The notes: generated from the letters alone by a model not told the origin. A DNA stretch of 57,887 bases from an uncultured Oscillospiraceae bacterium (GCA_910587505.1 CAJULD010000010.1:27041-84927); one strand, 5' to 3'. Positions 34,357 through 43,868 are shown, counted from the stretch's first letter. Numbers and translations: made by a program.

Positions 34357-35004
34357 ATGGAAAATATTTCTACCCTGATAGCAAAAGACCTCCTCAAGAT
34401 CAAAGCGGTATTTTTCCGCCCGGAGGAACCCTTCACCTGGGCCAGCGGGATCAAGAGCCCGGTCTACTGCGACAACCGCCTGACGCTCACCGCGCCGGAG
34501 GTAAGAAACGACGTGGAGAACGCCCTGGCGGAGACCATCCGCCGGGAGTACCCGGCGGCGGAAGTCCTCATGGGCACCTCCACCGCCGGTATCGCCCACG
34601 CGGCCATCACCGGCCATATTCTGGGTCTGCCCATGGGCTACGTCCGCTCCGGCAGTAAGGATCACGGGCGGCAGAACCAGATAGAAGGAAAGCTGGAGAA
34701 GGGCCAGAAGGTGGTCGTGGTGGAGGATCTGATTTCCACCGGCGGCAGCGTCATCGAGGTAGTGAACGTCCTGCGGGAGGCCGGGGCGGAGGTGCTGGGG
34801 ATCGTCAGCATCTTCACCTACGGCATGCAAAAGGGGCTGGACCGTCTGGCGGCGGCGGACGTGAAGAACGTCAGCCTGACCTGTTTTGATGTCATTGCCC
34901 AGGTGGCGGCGGATGAGAAGTATATCAGGCCTGAGGACATCGCCCGGCTCATCGCCTTCCGGGACAACCCGTCGGACGAGAGCTGGATTGGAGGAAAGAA
35001 GTAA
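34357..35004 (+). CDS. pyrE: Orotate phosphoribosyltransferase
   Basis: 215 residues, ATG 34357 behind AAAAGGAG. Type I phosphoribosyltransferase: FTWASGIKSPVYCDNRLT, GTSTAGIAHAA, the flexible-loop SGSKDHGRQNQ, and PRPP motif VVVVEDLISTGGSV. Makes OMP from orotate. It begins the second pyr block (E-B-I), separated from pyrCKDF by the mobile remnant and repeat copy 1. Confidence 0.96.
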   Translation: MENISTLIAKDLLKIKAVFFRPEEPFTWASGIKSPVYCDNRLTLTAPEVRNDVENALAETIRREYPAAEVLMGTSTAGIAHAAITGHILGLPMGYVRSGSKDHGRQNQIEGKLEKGQKVVVVEDLISTGGSVIEVVNVLREAGAEVLGIVSIFTYGMQKGLDRLAAADVKNVSLTCFDVIAQVAADEKYIRPEDIARLIAFRDNPSDESWIGGKK

Positions 35005-35005
35005 G

Positions 35006-35929
35006 ATGGAAAATGTAAGAAGCCTGATCGACATTCTGGAGCTGTCTACCGGGGAGATCGACGAGCTGGTTGCCGTGGGGACGAAGATGATCGAGGACCC
35101 GGCGGCCTATGCCCACAAGTGCGATGGGAAGATTCTGGCCACGCTGTTTTTCGAGCCCTCCACCCGGACCCGGCTGAGCTTCGAGTCCGCCATGCTGAGT
35201 CTGGGCGGGCAGGTGCTGGGCTTTTCCGAGGCTTCCAGCTCCTCCGCCGCCAAGGGAGAGAGCGTGGCGGACACGGTGCGGACGGTGAGCTGCTATTCGG
35301 ACATCATCGCCATGCGCCACCCCAAGGAGGGCGCGCCCCTGGTGGCCGCCCAGCACTCGCTGGTCCCCGTCATCAATGCCGGGGACGGCGGTCACAACCA
35401 CCCCACCCAGACCCTCACTGACCTGCTGACCATCCACCACGAGAAGGGCAGGTTCGAGAATCTGACGGTTGGCTTCTGCGGAGACCTGAAATTCGGCCGC
35501 ACGGTCCACTCCCTGATCTCCGCCATGAGCCGGTATCGGGGCACGAAGATCGTGCTGGTCTCCCCGGAGGAGCTGAAGCTGCCCAGCTATGTGAAAAAAG
35601 AGGTTCTGCAAAAGAACGGTATTCCCTATGAACAGACCACCGACCTGGAGGCGGTCATGCCGGAGCTGGACATCCTGTATATGACCAGGGTTCAGCGGGA
35701 GCGGTTCTTCAACGAGGAGGACTATCTGCGTTTGAAGGACAGCTATATCCTTACGCCGGACAAGCTGCGTACTGCCAAAGCGGACCTGAGCATCCTGCAC
35801 CCGCTGCCCAGAGTGAACGAAATCTCCGTGGCGGTGGACAGGGACCCACGGGCCGCCTACTTCCGGCAGGTGCGGTATGGACGCTATATCCGCATGGCGC
35901 TCATCATGAAGCTGCTGGGCATTGAATAA
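35006..35929 (+). CDS. pyrB: Aspartate carbamoyltransferase catalytic subunit
   Basis: 307 residues from ATG 35006, one base after the pyrE stop and behind GGAGGAAAG. Carbamoyl-phosphate site FFEPSTRTRLSFESA (~48-62), SSSSAAKGESVADT, INAGDGGHNHPTQTL and LHPLPRVNEI. First committed step of pyrimidine synthesis; works with pyrI downstream. Confidence 0.96.
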   Translation: MENVRSLIDILELSTGEIDELVAVGTKMIEDPAAYAHKCDGKILATLFFEPSTRTRLSFESAMLSLGGQVLGFSEASSSSAAKGESVADTVRTVSCYSDIIAMRHPKEGAPLVAAQHSLVPVINAGDGGHNHPTQTLTDLLTIHHEKGRFENLTVGFCGDLKFGRTVHSLISAMSRYRGTKIVLVSPEELKLPSYVKKEVLQKNGIPYEQTTDLEAVMPELDILYMTRVQRERFFNEEDYLRLKDSYILTPDKLRTAKADLSILHPLPRVNEISVAVDRDPRAAYFRQVRYGRYIRMALIMKLLGIE

Positions 35930-36040
35930 TCCTTTTTTGACAGAAAGAGGAGCAAAGAGAACGCTGATTGCCCCCTTTTCCGGGGTGCAAATCGTAAATT
36001 TCCACACGGTAACGAGATTTTATCTGGAAGGGAAATTCTT

Positions 36041-36460
36041 ATGACGATTGATTCCATCAAAAACGGCATCGTGATCGATCACATTGCCGCCGGGAAGGCC
36101 ATGGAGCTGTACAATATTCTGGGACTGGGAGAGCTGGACTGCTCGGTGGCCATCCTGAAAAATGTGACCAGCGGAAAGCTGGGGAAAAAGGATATTATCA
36201 AGGTGGATCAGAATCTGGACCTGGACTGGGACGTAATTGGCTATGTTGACCCGAATATTACGGTGAACTTCATCCGGGACGGCGCACAGGTGGAGAAGCG
36301 GCAGCTGAAGCTGCCGGAGCGGATCACCAACGTGATCCGCTGCAGGAATCCCCGGTGCATCACCTCCGTGGAACAGGAGCTGCCCCAGGTGTTCAAGCTC
36401 ACCGACCGGGAGAAGCGGGTGTACCGGTGCCTCTATTGCGAGACACAGGCAGGGAAGTGA
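36041..36460 (+). CDS. pyrI: Aspartate carbamoyltransferase regulatory subunit
   Basis: 139 residues; GGAAGGGAAATTCTT precedes ATG 36041. Nucleotide-binding domain (GIVIDHIAAGKAMELYNIL; VAILKNVTSGKLGKKDIIK) and zinc domain with cysteines CRNPRC and CLYC. Gives nucleotide control of PyrB. The 111-base gap after pyrB contains no clear attenuator. Confidence 0.95.
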   Translation: MTIDSIKNGIVIDHIAAGKAMELYNILGLGELDCSVAILKNVTSGKLGKKDIIKVDQNLDLDWDVIGYVDPNITVNFIRDGAQVEKRQLKLPERITNVIRCRNPRCITSVEQELPQVFKLTDREKRVYRCLYCETQAGK

Positions 36461-36463
36461 TTT

Positions 36464-36491
36464 GCGGCCCTGCGGGCCGCTCCGCTTTTTT
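36464..36491 (+). terminator. Intrinsic terminator of the pyrEBI block
   Basis: GCGGCCC (36464-36470), loop TGC, GGGCCGC (36474-36480), then TCCGC and six T. Confidence 0.75.
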
Positions 36492-36495
36492 CCTT

Positions 36496-36592
36496 CGCCG
36501 CCGGAGGCGGCGCGGCAATGTGTTTCGGCTCGATACCTCCGGGGTTTCCAGCCCCGCACCCTGGGGTACTTTTCCCTCGCGGGAAAAGTACC
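36496..36592 (-). repeat. Dispersed hairpin repeat, copy 2 (inverted)
   Basis: Read on the minus strand: GGTACTTTTCCC, loop GCGA, GGGAAAAGTACC (36592-36565), then a GC-rich CGGGGCTGGAAACCCCGG and a distal hairpin CGCCGCC/GGCGGCG (36512-36496). Same order and spacing as copy 1. The hairpin arms differ from copy 1 on both sides in a matched way. Confidence 0.7.
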
Positions 36593-36674
36593 GCCCCCGT
36601 CCCGGCGAGGGGCGAATCTAAAATAAGAATGAAGCTGGGGGCCGCCGCGCAGCGGCGGCAAAGAAGGAAATACC

Positions 36675-37166
36675 ATGCCTGTCGAGAACATACCACAGCC
36701 GGAGACGCTGCCCGTCTCCGATACCCTCCGCCTCCGGAAATATGACGGAATTCACGATTTCGCCCTCTCCTGGTATCTGGACCCGGAGACCGTCCGGCTG
36801 GTGGATGGGGACGACGAACCCTATACGCCAGAGCTTCTGAATAAAATGTATACCCATCAGGATGCCCACGGAGAACTCTATTTTATTGAGGTCCTGGAAA
36901 ATGCCGGATGGCGGCCCATTGGGGACGTTTGTCTCTCTTTGGATAACTTCGCTATCGTCATAGGCGAAAAGGACCTGCGGGGAAAGGGCGTGGGGACGGC
37001 AACGGTTTCCGCGCTGGTTGGCCGGGCCCGCTCCCTGGGCTGGAAGCAGGTCCGGGTCGGCGACATCTACGACTTCAACGCCGGGTCCCGGCGGCTCTTT
37101 TCCTCCCTGGGCTTCCGGGAGGAAGCAAAAACCGAAAAGGGATCCAGCTATATTTTGACCCTCTGA
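36675..37166 (+). CDS. GNAT family N-acetyltransferase
   Basis: 163 residues behind AAGAAGGAAA. Acetyl-CoA binding motif in KDLRGKGVGTATVSALVGRA (~97-116) and a C-terminal NAGSRRLFSSLGFREE typical of RimJ/RimL-like GNATs. Substrate unknown. It lies 15 bases before mnmE, so the two may be co-transcribed. Confidence 0.85.
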   Translation: MPVENIPQPETLPVSDTLRLRKYDGIHDFALSWYLDPETVRLVDGDDEPYTPELLNKMYTHQDAHGELYFIEVLENAGWRPIGDVCLSLDNFAIVIGEKDLRGKGVGTATVSALVGRARSLGWKQVRVGDIYDFNAGSRRLFSSLGFREEAKTEKGSSYILTL

Positions 37167-37181
37167 AAGGAGTGACCAGCG

Positions 37182-38537
37182 ATGGACGCCATCGCCGCCA
37201 TTTCCACGGCAAACGCCCTCTCCGCCATTGGCATCCTCCGGGTGTCCGGGGAAGGGTGCTTTGCTGTCTGCGATAAAGTATTTCAGCCCGCCGGAGGCGG
37301 GCTGTTCTCTGCTGTCTGCCCCAGAAAAATGACTCTGGGCCGGCTGTTGGACCGGGAGGGAAAGGCCATTGACAGTTGTCTGGCCGTTCGCTTTCCGGGA
37401 CCCGGCAGTTACACCGGCGAGGACTGCGCCGAGTTCCACTGCCACGGCTCCCCGGTGGTGCTGCATGAGGCGCTCTGCGCCCTGTTTGCCGCCGGGGCCC
37501 GGCAGGCGGGCCGGGGGGAATTCACCAGGCGGGCCTTCCTGAACGGACATATGGACCTGACACAGGCGGAGGCGGTGATCGATCTGATCGAATCGGAAAC
37601 CGCCCAGGCCGCCCGCAACGCGGTGGAGCAGCTGGGCGGCGCACTGCGGCGGCGGGTTGAGCCGGTATATGACCGTCTCCTTGATATTGCCAGCCGGTTT
37701 TATGCCGTGGTGGACTATCCGGACGAGGAAATCGAGGACCTGACAAGGGAAACGATGGAGGATACGCTGGCCCGGACAGAAGAGGAACTGGAGGCCCTGC
37801 TGGCCACAGCCGGCCGGGGGCGGGTTCTGCGTCAGGGGGTGTCCACCGTGATCCTGGGCCGCCCCAACGTGGGAAAGAGCTCTCTGCTCAACGCGCTGGT
37901 GGGCTATGACCGGGCCATCGTCACCGATATTGCGGGGACCACACGGGATACCGTGGAGGAAAAAGCCGCCGTGGGCGGCGTTCTGCTGCGCCTCACCGAT
38001 ACCGCCGGCATCCGGGAGACCGGGGACGCGGTGGAGCGTCTGGGCGTGGAGCGGGCCCGGCAGGCGGCGGCGGCAGCGGAGCTGGCGCTGCTGGTGCTGG
38101 ACGGCTCCCAGCCCCTGACGGAGGAGGACCAGGCGGCGGCGGAGGCCGCCCGACTGGCTCCCCGGGCCATTGTTCTGCGGAACAAGTGCGATCTGCCGCA
38201 GGCGGCGTGGGACTTCAATCTGCCGGGTCCTGCCCTGTCCGTCTCCGCCAGGGAAGGAACCGGGCTGGCCGCCCTGGAGGCGGAGATCGCCGCCCTGTTT
38301 CCGGACGGAGAGGCGCCGGCGGGAGAGATCCTTACCAACGTCCGCCAGACGGAAGCCGTGACCCGCGCCCTGGAGGCCGTCCGGGGGGCGAGGGCGGCCC
38401 TGCTGGGCGGACTGACCCCCGACGCGGTGCTCTCCGACACGGAGCGGGCCATGAACGCCCTGGGGGAGATCACCGGACGGACCCTCCGGGAGGACCTGAC
38501 CGCCCGGATTTTTGACCGGTTCTGCGTAGGGAAATAG
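37182..38537 (+). CDS. mnmE: tRNA modification GTPase MnmE
   Basis: 451 residues behind AAAGGAG. N-terminal tetrahydrofolate domain (AAISTANALSAIGILRVSG; GSYTGEDCAEFHCHG), helical domain with FLNGHMDLTQAEAVIDLI, G domain (GRPNVGKSS, DIAGTTRDT, DTAGIR, NKCDL) and C-terminal FCVGK, a variant of CIGK. Forms the cmnm5U34 tRNA modification with MnmG, which is not in the window. Confidence 0.97.
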   Translation: MDAIAAISTANALSAIGILRVSGEGCFAVCDKVFQPAGGGLFSAVCPRKMTLGRLLDREGKAIDSCLAVRFPGPGSYTGEDCAEFHCHGSPVVLHEALCALFAAGARQAGRGEFTRRAFLNGHMDLTQAEAVIDLIESETAQAARNAVEQLGGALRRRVEPVYDRLLDIASRFYAVVDYPDEEIEDLTRETMEDTLARTEEELEALLATAGRGRVLRQGVSTVILGRPNVGKSSLLNALVGYDRAIVTDIAGTTRDTVEEKAAVGGVLLRLTDTAGIRETGDAVERLGVERARQAAAAAELALLVLDGSQPLTEEDQAAAEAARLAPRAIVLRNKCDLPQAAWDFNLPGPALSVSAREGTGLAALEAEIAALFPDGEAPAGEILTNVRQTEAVTRALEAVRGARAALLGGLTPDAVLSDTERAMNALGEITGRTLREDLTARIFDRFCVGK

Positions 38538-38641
38538 TTCTTGAAAAGAAAAAAGTACAGCGCTGATCTGAAACGGGTGGCGGGCCGGTCCTTCGCCCCT
38601 TTTATACTGATCACCGATTAAAATCTTTAACCGGGAGCTGA

Positions 38642-38711
38642 GCAGAATTTGCGCCAGACGAGACGCCGCCCGCAGCGCGGCAACGACATATGGGGTGAAT
38701 TCTGCCGGCTC
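38642..38711. repeat. Hairpin-forming intergenic element upstream of the subtilase-like gene
   Basis: GCAGAATT (~38643) pairs with AATTCTGC (~38697) around an inner GCCGC/GCGGC stem. REP-like in form; no second copy here. The rest of 38538-38785 shows no gene. Confidence 0.45.
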
Positions 38712-38785
38712 GAATTATATATTTTAATGGGTGATTAGTATTATAAACGGACTGTTGAAAAATCACGGAAAGAGGTTGAGTGCGC

Positions 38786-40396
38786 ATGAAAAAAGGGTTG
38801 CTGGTTGTTTGTCTGGCAGCTGGCCTCCTGCTGGCCCTGGCGGGGTGCAGGAAAGAAGACGGAGTATCCTCCGCAAAAACAGACGGAACAGGCCAGGACG
38901 ATTCTGTCTGGAATGAACCGGTGTCAGAGCCCGCTTTTGCCCCGGAGGACGCTGTCCAGCCCCTGGAAGTAACGCGATTTCTGGTGAAGCCGCAGGGGGT
39001 GGGCGGCATTGAGCCCTATGCCGACTGTTGGTACCAGGACCAGGCAAGGATAAATGCGGATTTGTCCGAAAAACTGGCCCTGACCTATTCTCTGACAGTC
39101 GGCGACAAGACCACATTCCCCAATGGCAGTCCCCAGGGCTATGACATGGACGGGCTGCTGGAGTGGGGGAAAGCCCCTGGCCTGAACGTGGATGTCCTGC
39201 ACGGGCATGGCTTTACCGGCAAGGGCGCGGTAATTGCTTATGTGGATCAGCCCATCGCTGAGCATGAGCAGTTCAGCGGCCTGACGCTTCACTACACCAA
39301 CAATACGGATTCGGAAAGCTCCATGCACGGTTTGGCGGTGCTGTCTCTGCTTGCAGGAAAGGACATCGGCACCGCGCCGGAGGCGGAGGTCTATTACTAT
39401 GGGCACGCCAGTTGGGAGGGCGATCAGGCGAGTCAGGCTGAATGCCTCTACCAGATTATTGAGCAGAACAAAGCGCTGCCGGAAGGGGAGAAGATCACGA
39501 TGGTCGGTTTCTCCAACAACATCCGGAACGATGTGAAAAACGAAGACGCTTTCCGGGAGGCTGTCGCTGCCTGCGAGGAAGCCGGGATCATGGTCTGGTT
39601 CTGCGGCGAGTATGGAGCGGCCGCCTTCCTGCCCTTCAGTGACAAGGATGATTTTCATAACCTGGTCGCCGACGTATGGTGGGCAGACAATTCGTCGGAG
39701 ACGGTCTTTGTTCCCGAGGCGGGCCGGACAACGGCGTCCGTCCTGGACGGCGTCAATTATATCTATTGGGCCTTTAACGGCGGACTGAGCTGGGCAATGC
39801 CCTATATGCTGGGACTGTACGCCATTGCCAACGAAATCGATCCCTCCCTGACCCAAAACGATCTGCGGACGCTGGTAATGGATACCGCTTACAACAATAG
39901 CGGTATGTCTATTATCAACCCGACGGGGTTCATTGCCGCCGTTCTGGACGGCGCGGGCCGCAGTGATGAGGCGGACGCCCTCCGTCAGGATGCGGCGGCG
40001 CGGGAGCGGTATCTTTATGCCGTGATGGACCCAACGGCCATGAACGGGGAGGATCTGGCCGCCATAGGCGGCTACCTGGCGGCTGTCACCGACGCACAGG
40101 TCCTGACGGTCGATGCCCGGGCCTTCGACAGTATGGCGGACCTGGAGGCAGCTCTTCAGGCGGACTCTGTTCAGCGGGGCGGCGTGGTGTCCGGCGTACA
40201 GTTTTTCGGTACGCCGGGCTGGGACGGGGAACCGCTTTTGTGGCCAACGGCCAGCCTGCCGTTAGAAGAAGGGGAGTATGCGGATTTCTTTGACCGGTAT
40301 AAAGCCGCCGAGGACTACTCTAAGACCCCGGAAGTGTTCGCCCCCAATCCCGCCTGGCCGCTTTTTATCGGATCTGCACAGATTGCCATGAGGTGA
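38786..40396 (+). CDS. Subtilase-like (S8) serine protease lipoprotein
   Basis: 536 residues from ATG 38786 behind AAAGAGG. Lipobox LALAGC (Cys21) anchors it outside the membrane. A divergent subtilisin triad is in order with normal spacing: Asp154 in VIAYVDQPI, His181 in SMHGLAVLSLLAGK, Ser335 in GGLSWAMPYMLGL (in place of the usual GTSMAAP). The region after the His (DIGTAPEAEVYYYG) also matches S8 folds. So it is probably an active or recently active extracellular protease. It sits between mnmE and parB, where oriC-proximal tRNA-modification genes usually lie. Confidence 0.75.
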   Translation: MKKGLLVVCLAAGLLLALAGCRKEDGVSSAKTDGTGQDDSVWNEPVSEPAFAPEDAVQPLEVTRFLVKPQGVGGIEPYADCWYQDQARINADLSEKLALTYSLTVGDKTTFPNGSPQGYDMDGLLEWGKAPGLNVDVLHGHGFTGKGAVIAYVDQPIAEHEQFSGLTLHYTNNTDSESSMHGLAVLSLLAGKDIGTAPEAEVYYYGHASWEGDQASQAECLYQIIEQNKALPEGEKITMVGFSNNIRNDVKNEDAFREAVAACEEAGIMVWFCGEYGAAAFLPFSDKDDFHNLVADVWWADNSSETVFVPEAGRTTASVLDGVNYIYWAFNGGLSWAMPYMLGLYAIANEIDPSLTQNDLRTLVMDTAYNNSGMSIINPTGFIAAVLDGAGRSDEADALRQDAAARERYLYAVMDPTAMNGEDLAAIGGYLAAVTDAQVLTVDARAFDSMADLEAALQADSVQRGGVVSGVQFFGTPGWDGEPLLWPTASLPLEEGEYADFFDRYKAAEDYSKTPEVFAPNPAWPLFIGSAQIAMR

Positions 40397-40459
40397 CAAC
40401 CGGCTTTTGCATTACAAATTGCAGTGCCTTTTGCTTTTTGGTTTGCATTATCAGTATAA

Positions 40460-41278
40460 TTATCCGGTGGCCCGCTGCTTGGGGATCTGGATGGTAATGG
40501 TGATCGTTTCCTCGCTGTCCTGCCGGTCGAAGCGGGCGTCTACGCCTGCCCGGCGTATAGTTTCCATTCCCCGGTCCACGCTGTTGAGGAACAGTCTTAC
40601 ATCCTTGATGATGTAGAGGGGCTTCTTTCCCTCTTTGCCGCCGCGCTGTTTCTTTTGCAGCTGGGCTTCTATGTACTCTTCCGCCGCCGCCACCGTCAGC
40701 TGCTTTTCCCCGATGTGCCGCAGGGCGGCCAGCCGGGTCTCGTCCTCCTCCAGCCGCAGCAGCGCCCGGGCGTGGCGCTCCGTGAGCCCGTATTTCCGCA
40801 GCAGCTCGCCGCAGGCGGGGCTCAGCCGCAGCAGCCGCAGCTTGTTGGCAACCGCAGGCTGGGAACGGCCCAGCCGCCGGGCGGCCTCCTCCTGACTCAT
40901 GCCGTAGGTGGTGATGAGCCGGGAGATGGCGGCGGCCTCCTCCAGATAGTGGAGATCGCTGCGCTGTAGATTCTCCACCAGAGCCAGCAGAGCGCTGTCC
41001 TGGGGCGTGACACGGACCAGAATACAGGGAACGTGAGTCAATCCGGCCAGTCCGGCAGCCCGCAGCCGCCGTTCGCCCGCTACCAGGATATAGCCTGCCG
41101 CGGTCTTTTCCACGCTCAGGGGCTGGAGCACGCCGTGCTGGCGGATGGATTCCGCCAGCTCCCGCAGGGGCTGCTCAGGGAAGTGGCGGCGGGGCTGCCG
41201 GGGGTTGGGGCTGATGCGCTCAATGGGCAGCATATGGATGCGGCCGGACTGGTAGAGGCTGTTTTTCGTCAATTGCAT
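40460..41278 (-). CDS. ParB/Noc-like DNA-binding protein
   Basis: 272 residues from ATG 41276-41278 behind GGAGGGG. ParB domain: IERISPNPRQPRRHF (~17-31), LRELAESIRQHGVLQPL, and the CTP/nuclease-like patch VAGERRLRAAGLAG. It is followed by ALVENLQRSDLHYLEEA, a helix-turn-helix (MSQEEAARRLGRSQPAVANK) and a C-terminal dimer region. Near mnmE this fits Spo0J/ParB or nucleoid occlusion protein Noc. No parA is adjacent, and I found no parS or Noc-box sequence in the window, so the choice stays open (Noc slightly favoured). Confidence 0.85.
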   Translation of the reverse strand: MQLTKNSLYQSGRIHMLPIERISPNPRQPRRHFPEQPLRELAESIRQHGVLQPLSVEKTAAGYILVAGERRLRAAGLAGLTHVPCILVRVTPQDSALLALVENLQRSDLHYLEEAAAISRLITTYGMSQEEAARRLGRSQPAVANKLRLLRLSPACGELLRKYGLTERHARALLRLEEDETRLAALRHIGEKQLTVAAAEEYIEAQLQKKQRGGKEGKKPLYIIKDVRLFLNSVDRGMETIRRAGVDARFDRQDSEETITITIQIPKQRATG

Positions 41279-41636
41279 AAGAAATCCCCTCCGCAGATTT
41301 TTCTCCATTTTACGGCTTGTCCGATGCAAATAGGAGAAAATCCTGTCGGAGGGGAAATTTTATTTTTGAGGGGATGCGGGACTCTGTTTGAAAAAATGAG
41401 AAAATGACCAAATGGCAGGGCTTTTCGCCGGTTATCAAACAGGGCCAGGGCCGGTTTGCTGCCCGCAGCGTCTGTAAACGTCTTTTTTGAAGCGGGCATG
41501 GGAAAACAATAAAGGCTGCCACAAAACCGTAACTGTGACGCATTGTGAGGAAATACCAGGTGTGCTAAACTTTATATTGAAAAGTATACTGGAAGTTGAC
41601 CTGTATCTGATAAGTCCTGAAATGAGGTGTTTTTCC

Positions 41637-42284
41637 TTGAAAAGGATACTGTGCTTTGGCGATTCCAACACCTGGGGGTTTGTTCCGGCGGCGGCAGTAC
41701 GATATGCGGAAGACATACGATGGACCGGACGTGTGCAAAGAGCGCTGGGCAGCAATTATTGCATCATTGAAGAAGGATTAAACGGGCGCACGACCGCTTG
41801 GGATGATCCTCTCCGGGACTATATGAACGGCCTGACATATGTGGGACCGTGTGTGATTAGCCATTTCCCTTTAGATCTTATCATCATCATGCTGGGTACT
41901 AACGACTTAAAACAACGGTTTCACTTGAATTCGTGGGCGGTGGCGGAGGGGATCCGGCAGATTCTGCGGGAGATCGGCAGGTGTACCCGGATCACAGGAG
42001 ACTCTCTTCCGGAAATTTTGCTGATTTCTCCGATCCCTGTGGGTGATGGCATCACCCGGTCCCCTTATGCGAATGAATTTGAAGCGCAGCGCACCTGCGA
42101 GATTTCCCATCAGCTGAGTAAAGACATATACCGGGTATCCCAGGAGGCGCACACGCATTTTATGGATGCCGCACTGTATGCCGCGCCCAGCAGCAGGGAT
42201 TCTATCCATATGGAACCGGAGGGACACGCGGCGTTGGCGGAAGCTGTCGTTCAGAAAATTCACGGGATATTCAAAGACCGGTGA
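41637..42284 (+). CDS. SGNH/GDSL-family esterase
   Basis: 215 residues from TTG 41637, seven bases after GAGGTG; ATG 41622 is in frame but has no site. The blocks are complete: catalytic Ser in LCFGDSNTWG, Gly in EEGLNGRTT, Asn in MLGTNDLK, and Asp/His in SRDSIHMEPEGH. No signal peptide, so it is cytosolic. Arylesterase or acetyl-esterase type. It lies 220 bases before the catabolic cluster and could remove acyl groups from the imported substrate. Confidence 0.85.
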   Translation: MKRILCFGDSNTWGFVPAAAVRYAEDIRWTGRVQRALGSNYCIIEEGLNGRTTAWDDPLRDYMNGLTYVGPCVISHFPLDLIIIMLGTNDLKQRFHLNSWAVAEGIRQILREIGRCTRITGDSLPEILLISPIPVGDGITRSPYANEFEAQRTCEISHQLSKDIYRVSQEAHTHFMDAALYAAPSSRDSIHMEPEGHAALAEAVVQKIHGIFKDR

Positions 42285-42503
42285 GGCAGCACCACCGGAA
42301 GGTGTTGTTATAAGAAGCTGAACCAACAGGCGGGAGCACACATCCTGACGGAAAATTTACCGTCCGGACTGCGTGAGAAAAGCCTGGAATCCGTCAGGAT
42401 TCCTGTGCTTTCCTTCCCTGCCGGTCGAAAATTTTTCCCGTCAATCTGCGCACTGCGCCTGTTGGTACGGATTCTAAATTATTTGGAAAATGGAGGAATA
42501 CAA

Positions 42504-43856
42504 ATGAAGAAGTTTCTGACACTTATCCTGGCACTGACACTGGCCGCGAGCTGCCTTGCCGGATGCTCAGACAACAGCTCCGTTCCCGACGACGCCCCCG
42601 GCACGCCGTCCGGCACATCACCCGGCACTGCACCCGATGCCTCTCCGGATGCCTCGCAGAATACCGATTCCGGGACACCTGCCGGGGAAATACCCGAAAT
42701 ATACAATTTAATGACAGAGACATCCCTCGCCGGCCTGAAATCTCCGTACATCGAAGACCGCACCTCCATTAATAAGGCCTGGCCCAAAACCCCGGCAGAT
42801 AAAGATCATATCGTAGTCGGCTGGGCTGAACTGACAATGAGCAATCCCTGGTTCGTGGATGTCGCTAACGCTTCCGATGCCCGTGCCCGGAAATATGGCT
42901 ATGAAATCAAGCGGCTGGTCTGCGAGAGTGATCCCGTAACACAGAGCGAGCAGTTTGACACGTTTATTTCTCAGGGAGTCGATATTATCGTCGTCAATCC
43001 CGCAGATGCTATGGCCGTCATCGCTGATATCCAGCGCGCGGTCGATGCGGGCATTCCGGTCTGTACCTCCGCCGGTATCCTGACCCAGGCGGATTGTCCT
43101 CTGCTTACCAGCATTGCAAGTTCTCCTTGGGGCGTCGGATTTGAAGCCGGAAAATACATCGCGAAGCAATATGATTCCAGCAAGCCTCTGGTCGCGGGAA
43201 ACATTATTGGCGTGCTGGGCAATCCCACCTCCGAGGGCCGGGTAAACGGCATGGTCAGCGGCGTGATCTATCAGCGGCTGAAGGACCTGGGCACTTCCTG
43301 TACCGACCCTGAGCTCTATTTGATTGCATACAATTTTTATCAGGATATCGTTACCAGAGGTCAGGCTGAGCTGCCGGAGGCAAATTTCAAGGTGGTCAGC
43401 CAGCTTGTGGGCGCCTGGACAGAGGAGGGCGGTATGAGCTGCGCCGAGGATATCCTGGCCGCTAACAGCGATGTTTCGCTGATCCTTGCGGAGAACGACT
43501 GGATGGGTATGGGCGCTTACAAGGCCATTGTGAATGCCGGTAAGACTGATGCGGTGAAGGTGGGTTGCTGTGCTGACGGTGTCGTTGACGCCATTGCGAT
43601 GGTCAAAAGCGGCGAGATGCTTACCACAGGCTGCAACAGCGGATATCAGCAGGGCGAGGAAGTAATTGACTTTATCTATAAGATCTTCAACGGGCAGTTG
43701 GACCCCAACAATCTCCCCATTGCGTCCTATTTCCCGGAAGCCGCGATCACTGGAGAAAATGTGGATACGTTCTATGATCCCTCCCTGCCGTACTTCAGGT
43801 ATGAAAGCATGAAATTCCCCAGTATTCCCGAGTACATTGACGCGCTTCTGAATTGA
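42504..43856 (+). CDS. Sugar/polyol ABC transporter substrate-binding lipoprotein (RbsB-like)
   Basis: 450 residues from ATG 42504 behind TGGAGGAA. Lipobox CLAGC (Cys21), then a Pro/Ser/Thr-rich linker (~25-55) that spaces the domain from the membrane. A periplasmic-binding type 1 fold follows: VVGWAELTMSNPWFVDVANA, FDTFISQGVDIIVVNPAD, SLILAENDWMGMGAYKAI and VGCCADGVVDAI. Longer than ribose-binding proteins. First gene of the uptake set and preceded by a 220-base intergenic region, so probably the start of the operon. Confidence 0.88.
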   Translation: MKKFLTLILALTLAASCLAGCSDNSSVPDDAPGTPSGTSPGTAPDASPDASQNTDSGTPAGEIPEIYNLMTETSLAGLKSPYIEDRTSINKAWPKTPADKDHIVVGWAELTMSNPWFVDVANASDARARKYGYEIKRLVCESDPVTQSEQFDTFISQGVDIIVVNPADAMAVIADIQRAVDAGIPVCTSAGILTQADCPLLTSIASSPWGVGFEAGKYIAKQYDSSKPLVAGNIIGVLGNPTSEGRVNGMVSGVIYQRLKDLGTSCTDPELYLIAYNFYQDIVTRGQAELPEANFKVVSQLVGAWTEEGGMSCAEDILAANSDVSLILAENDWMGMGAYKAIVNAGKTDAVKVGCCADGVVDAIAMVKSGEMLTTGCNSGYQQGEEVIDFIYKIFNGQLDPNNLPIASYFPEAAITGENVDTFYDPSLPYFRYESMKFPSIPEYIDALLN

Positions 43857-43868
43857 TGCAGGCTTCCC

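Noticed and set aside
40397..41636. parS or Noc-box site near the ParB/Noc-like gene
   Set aside because: No sequence close to TGTTTCACGTGAAACA or ATTTCCCGGGAAAT was found here.
42935..42950. Single GTAACAC inside the binding-protein gene
   Set aside because: No inverted partner at 52 or 63 bp; chance occurrence within coding sequence.
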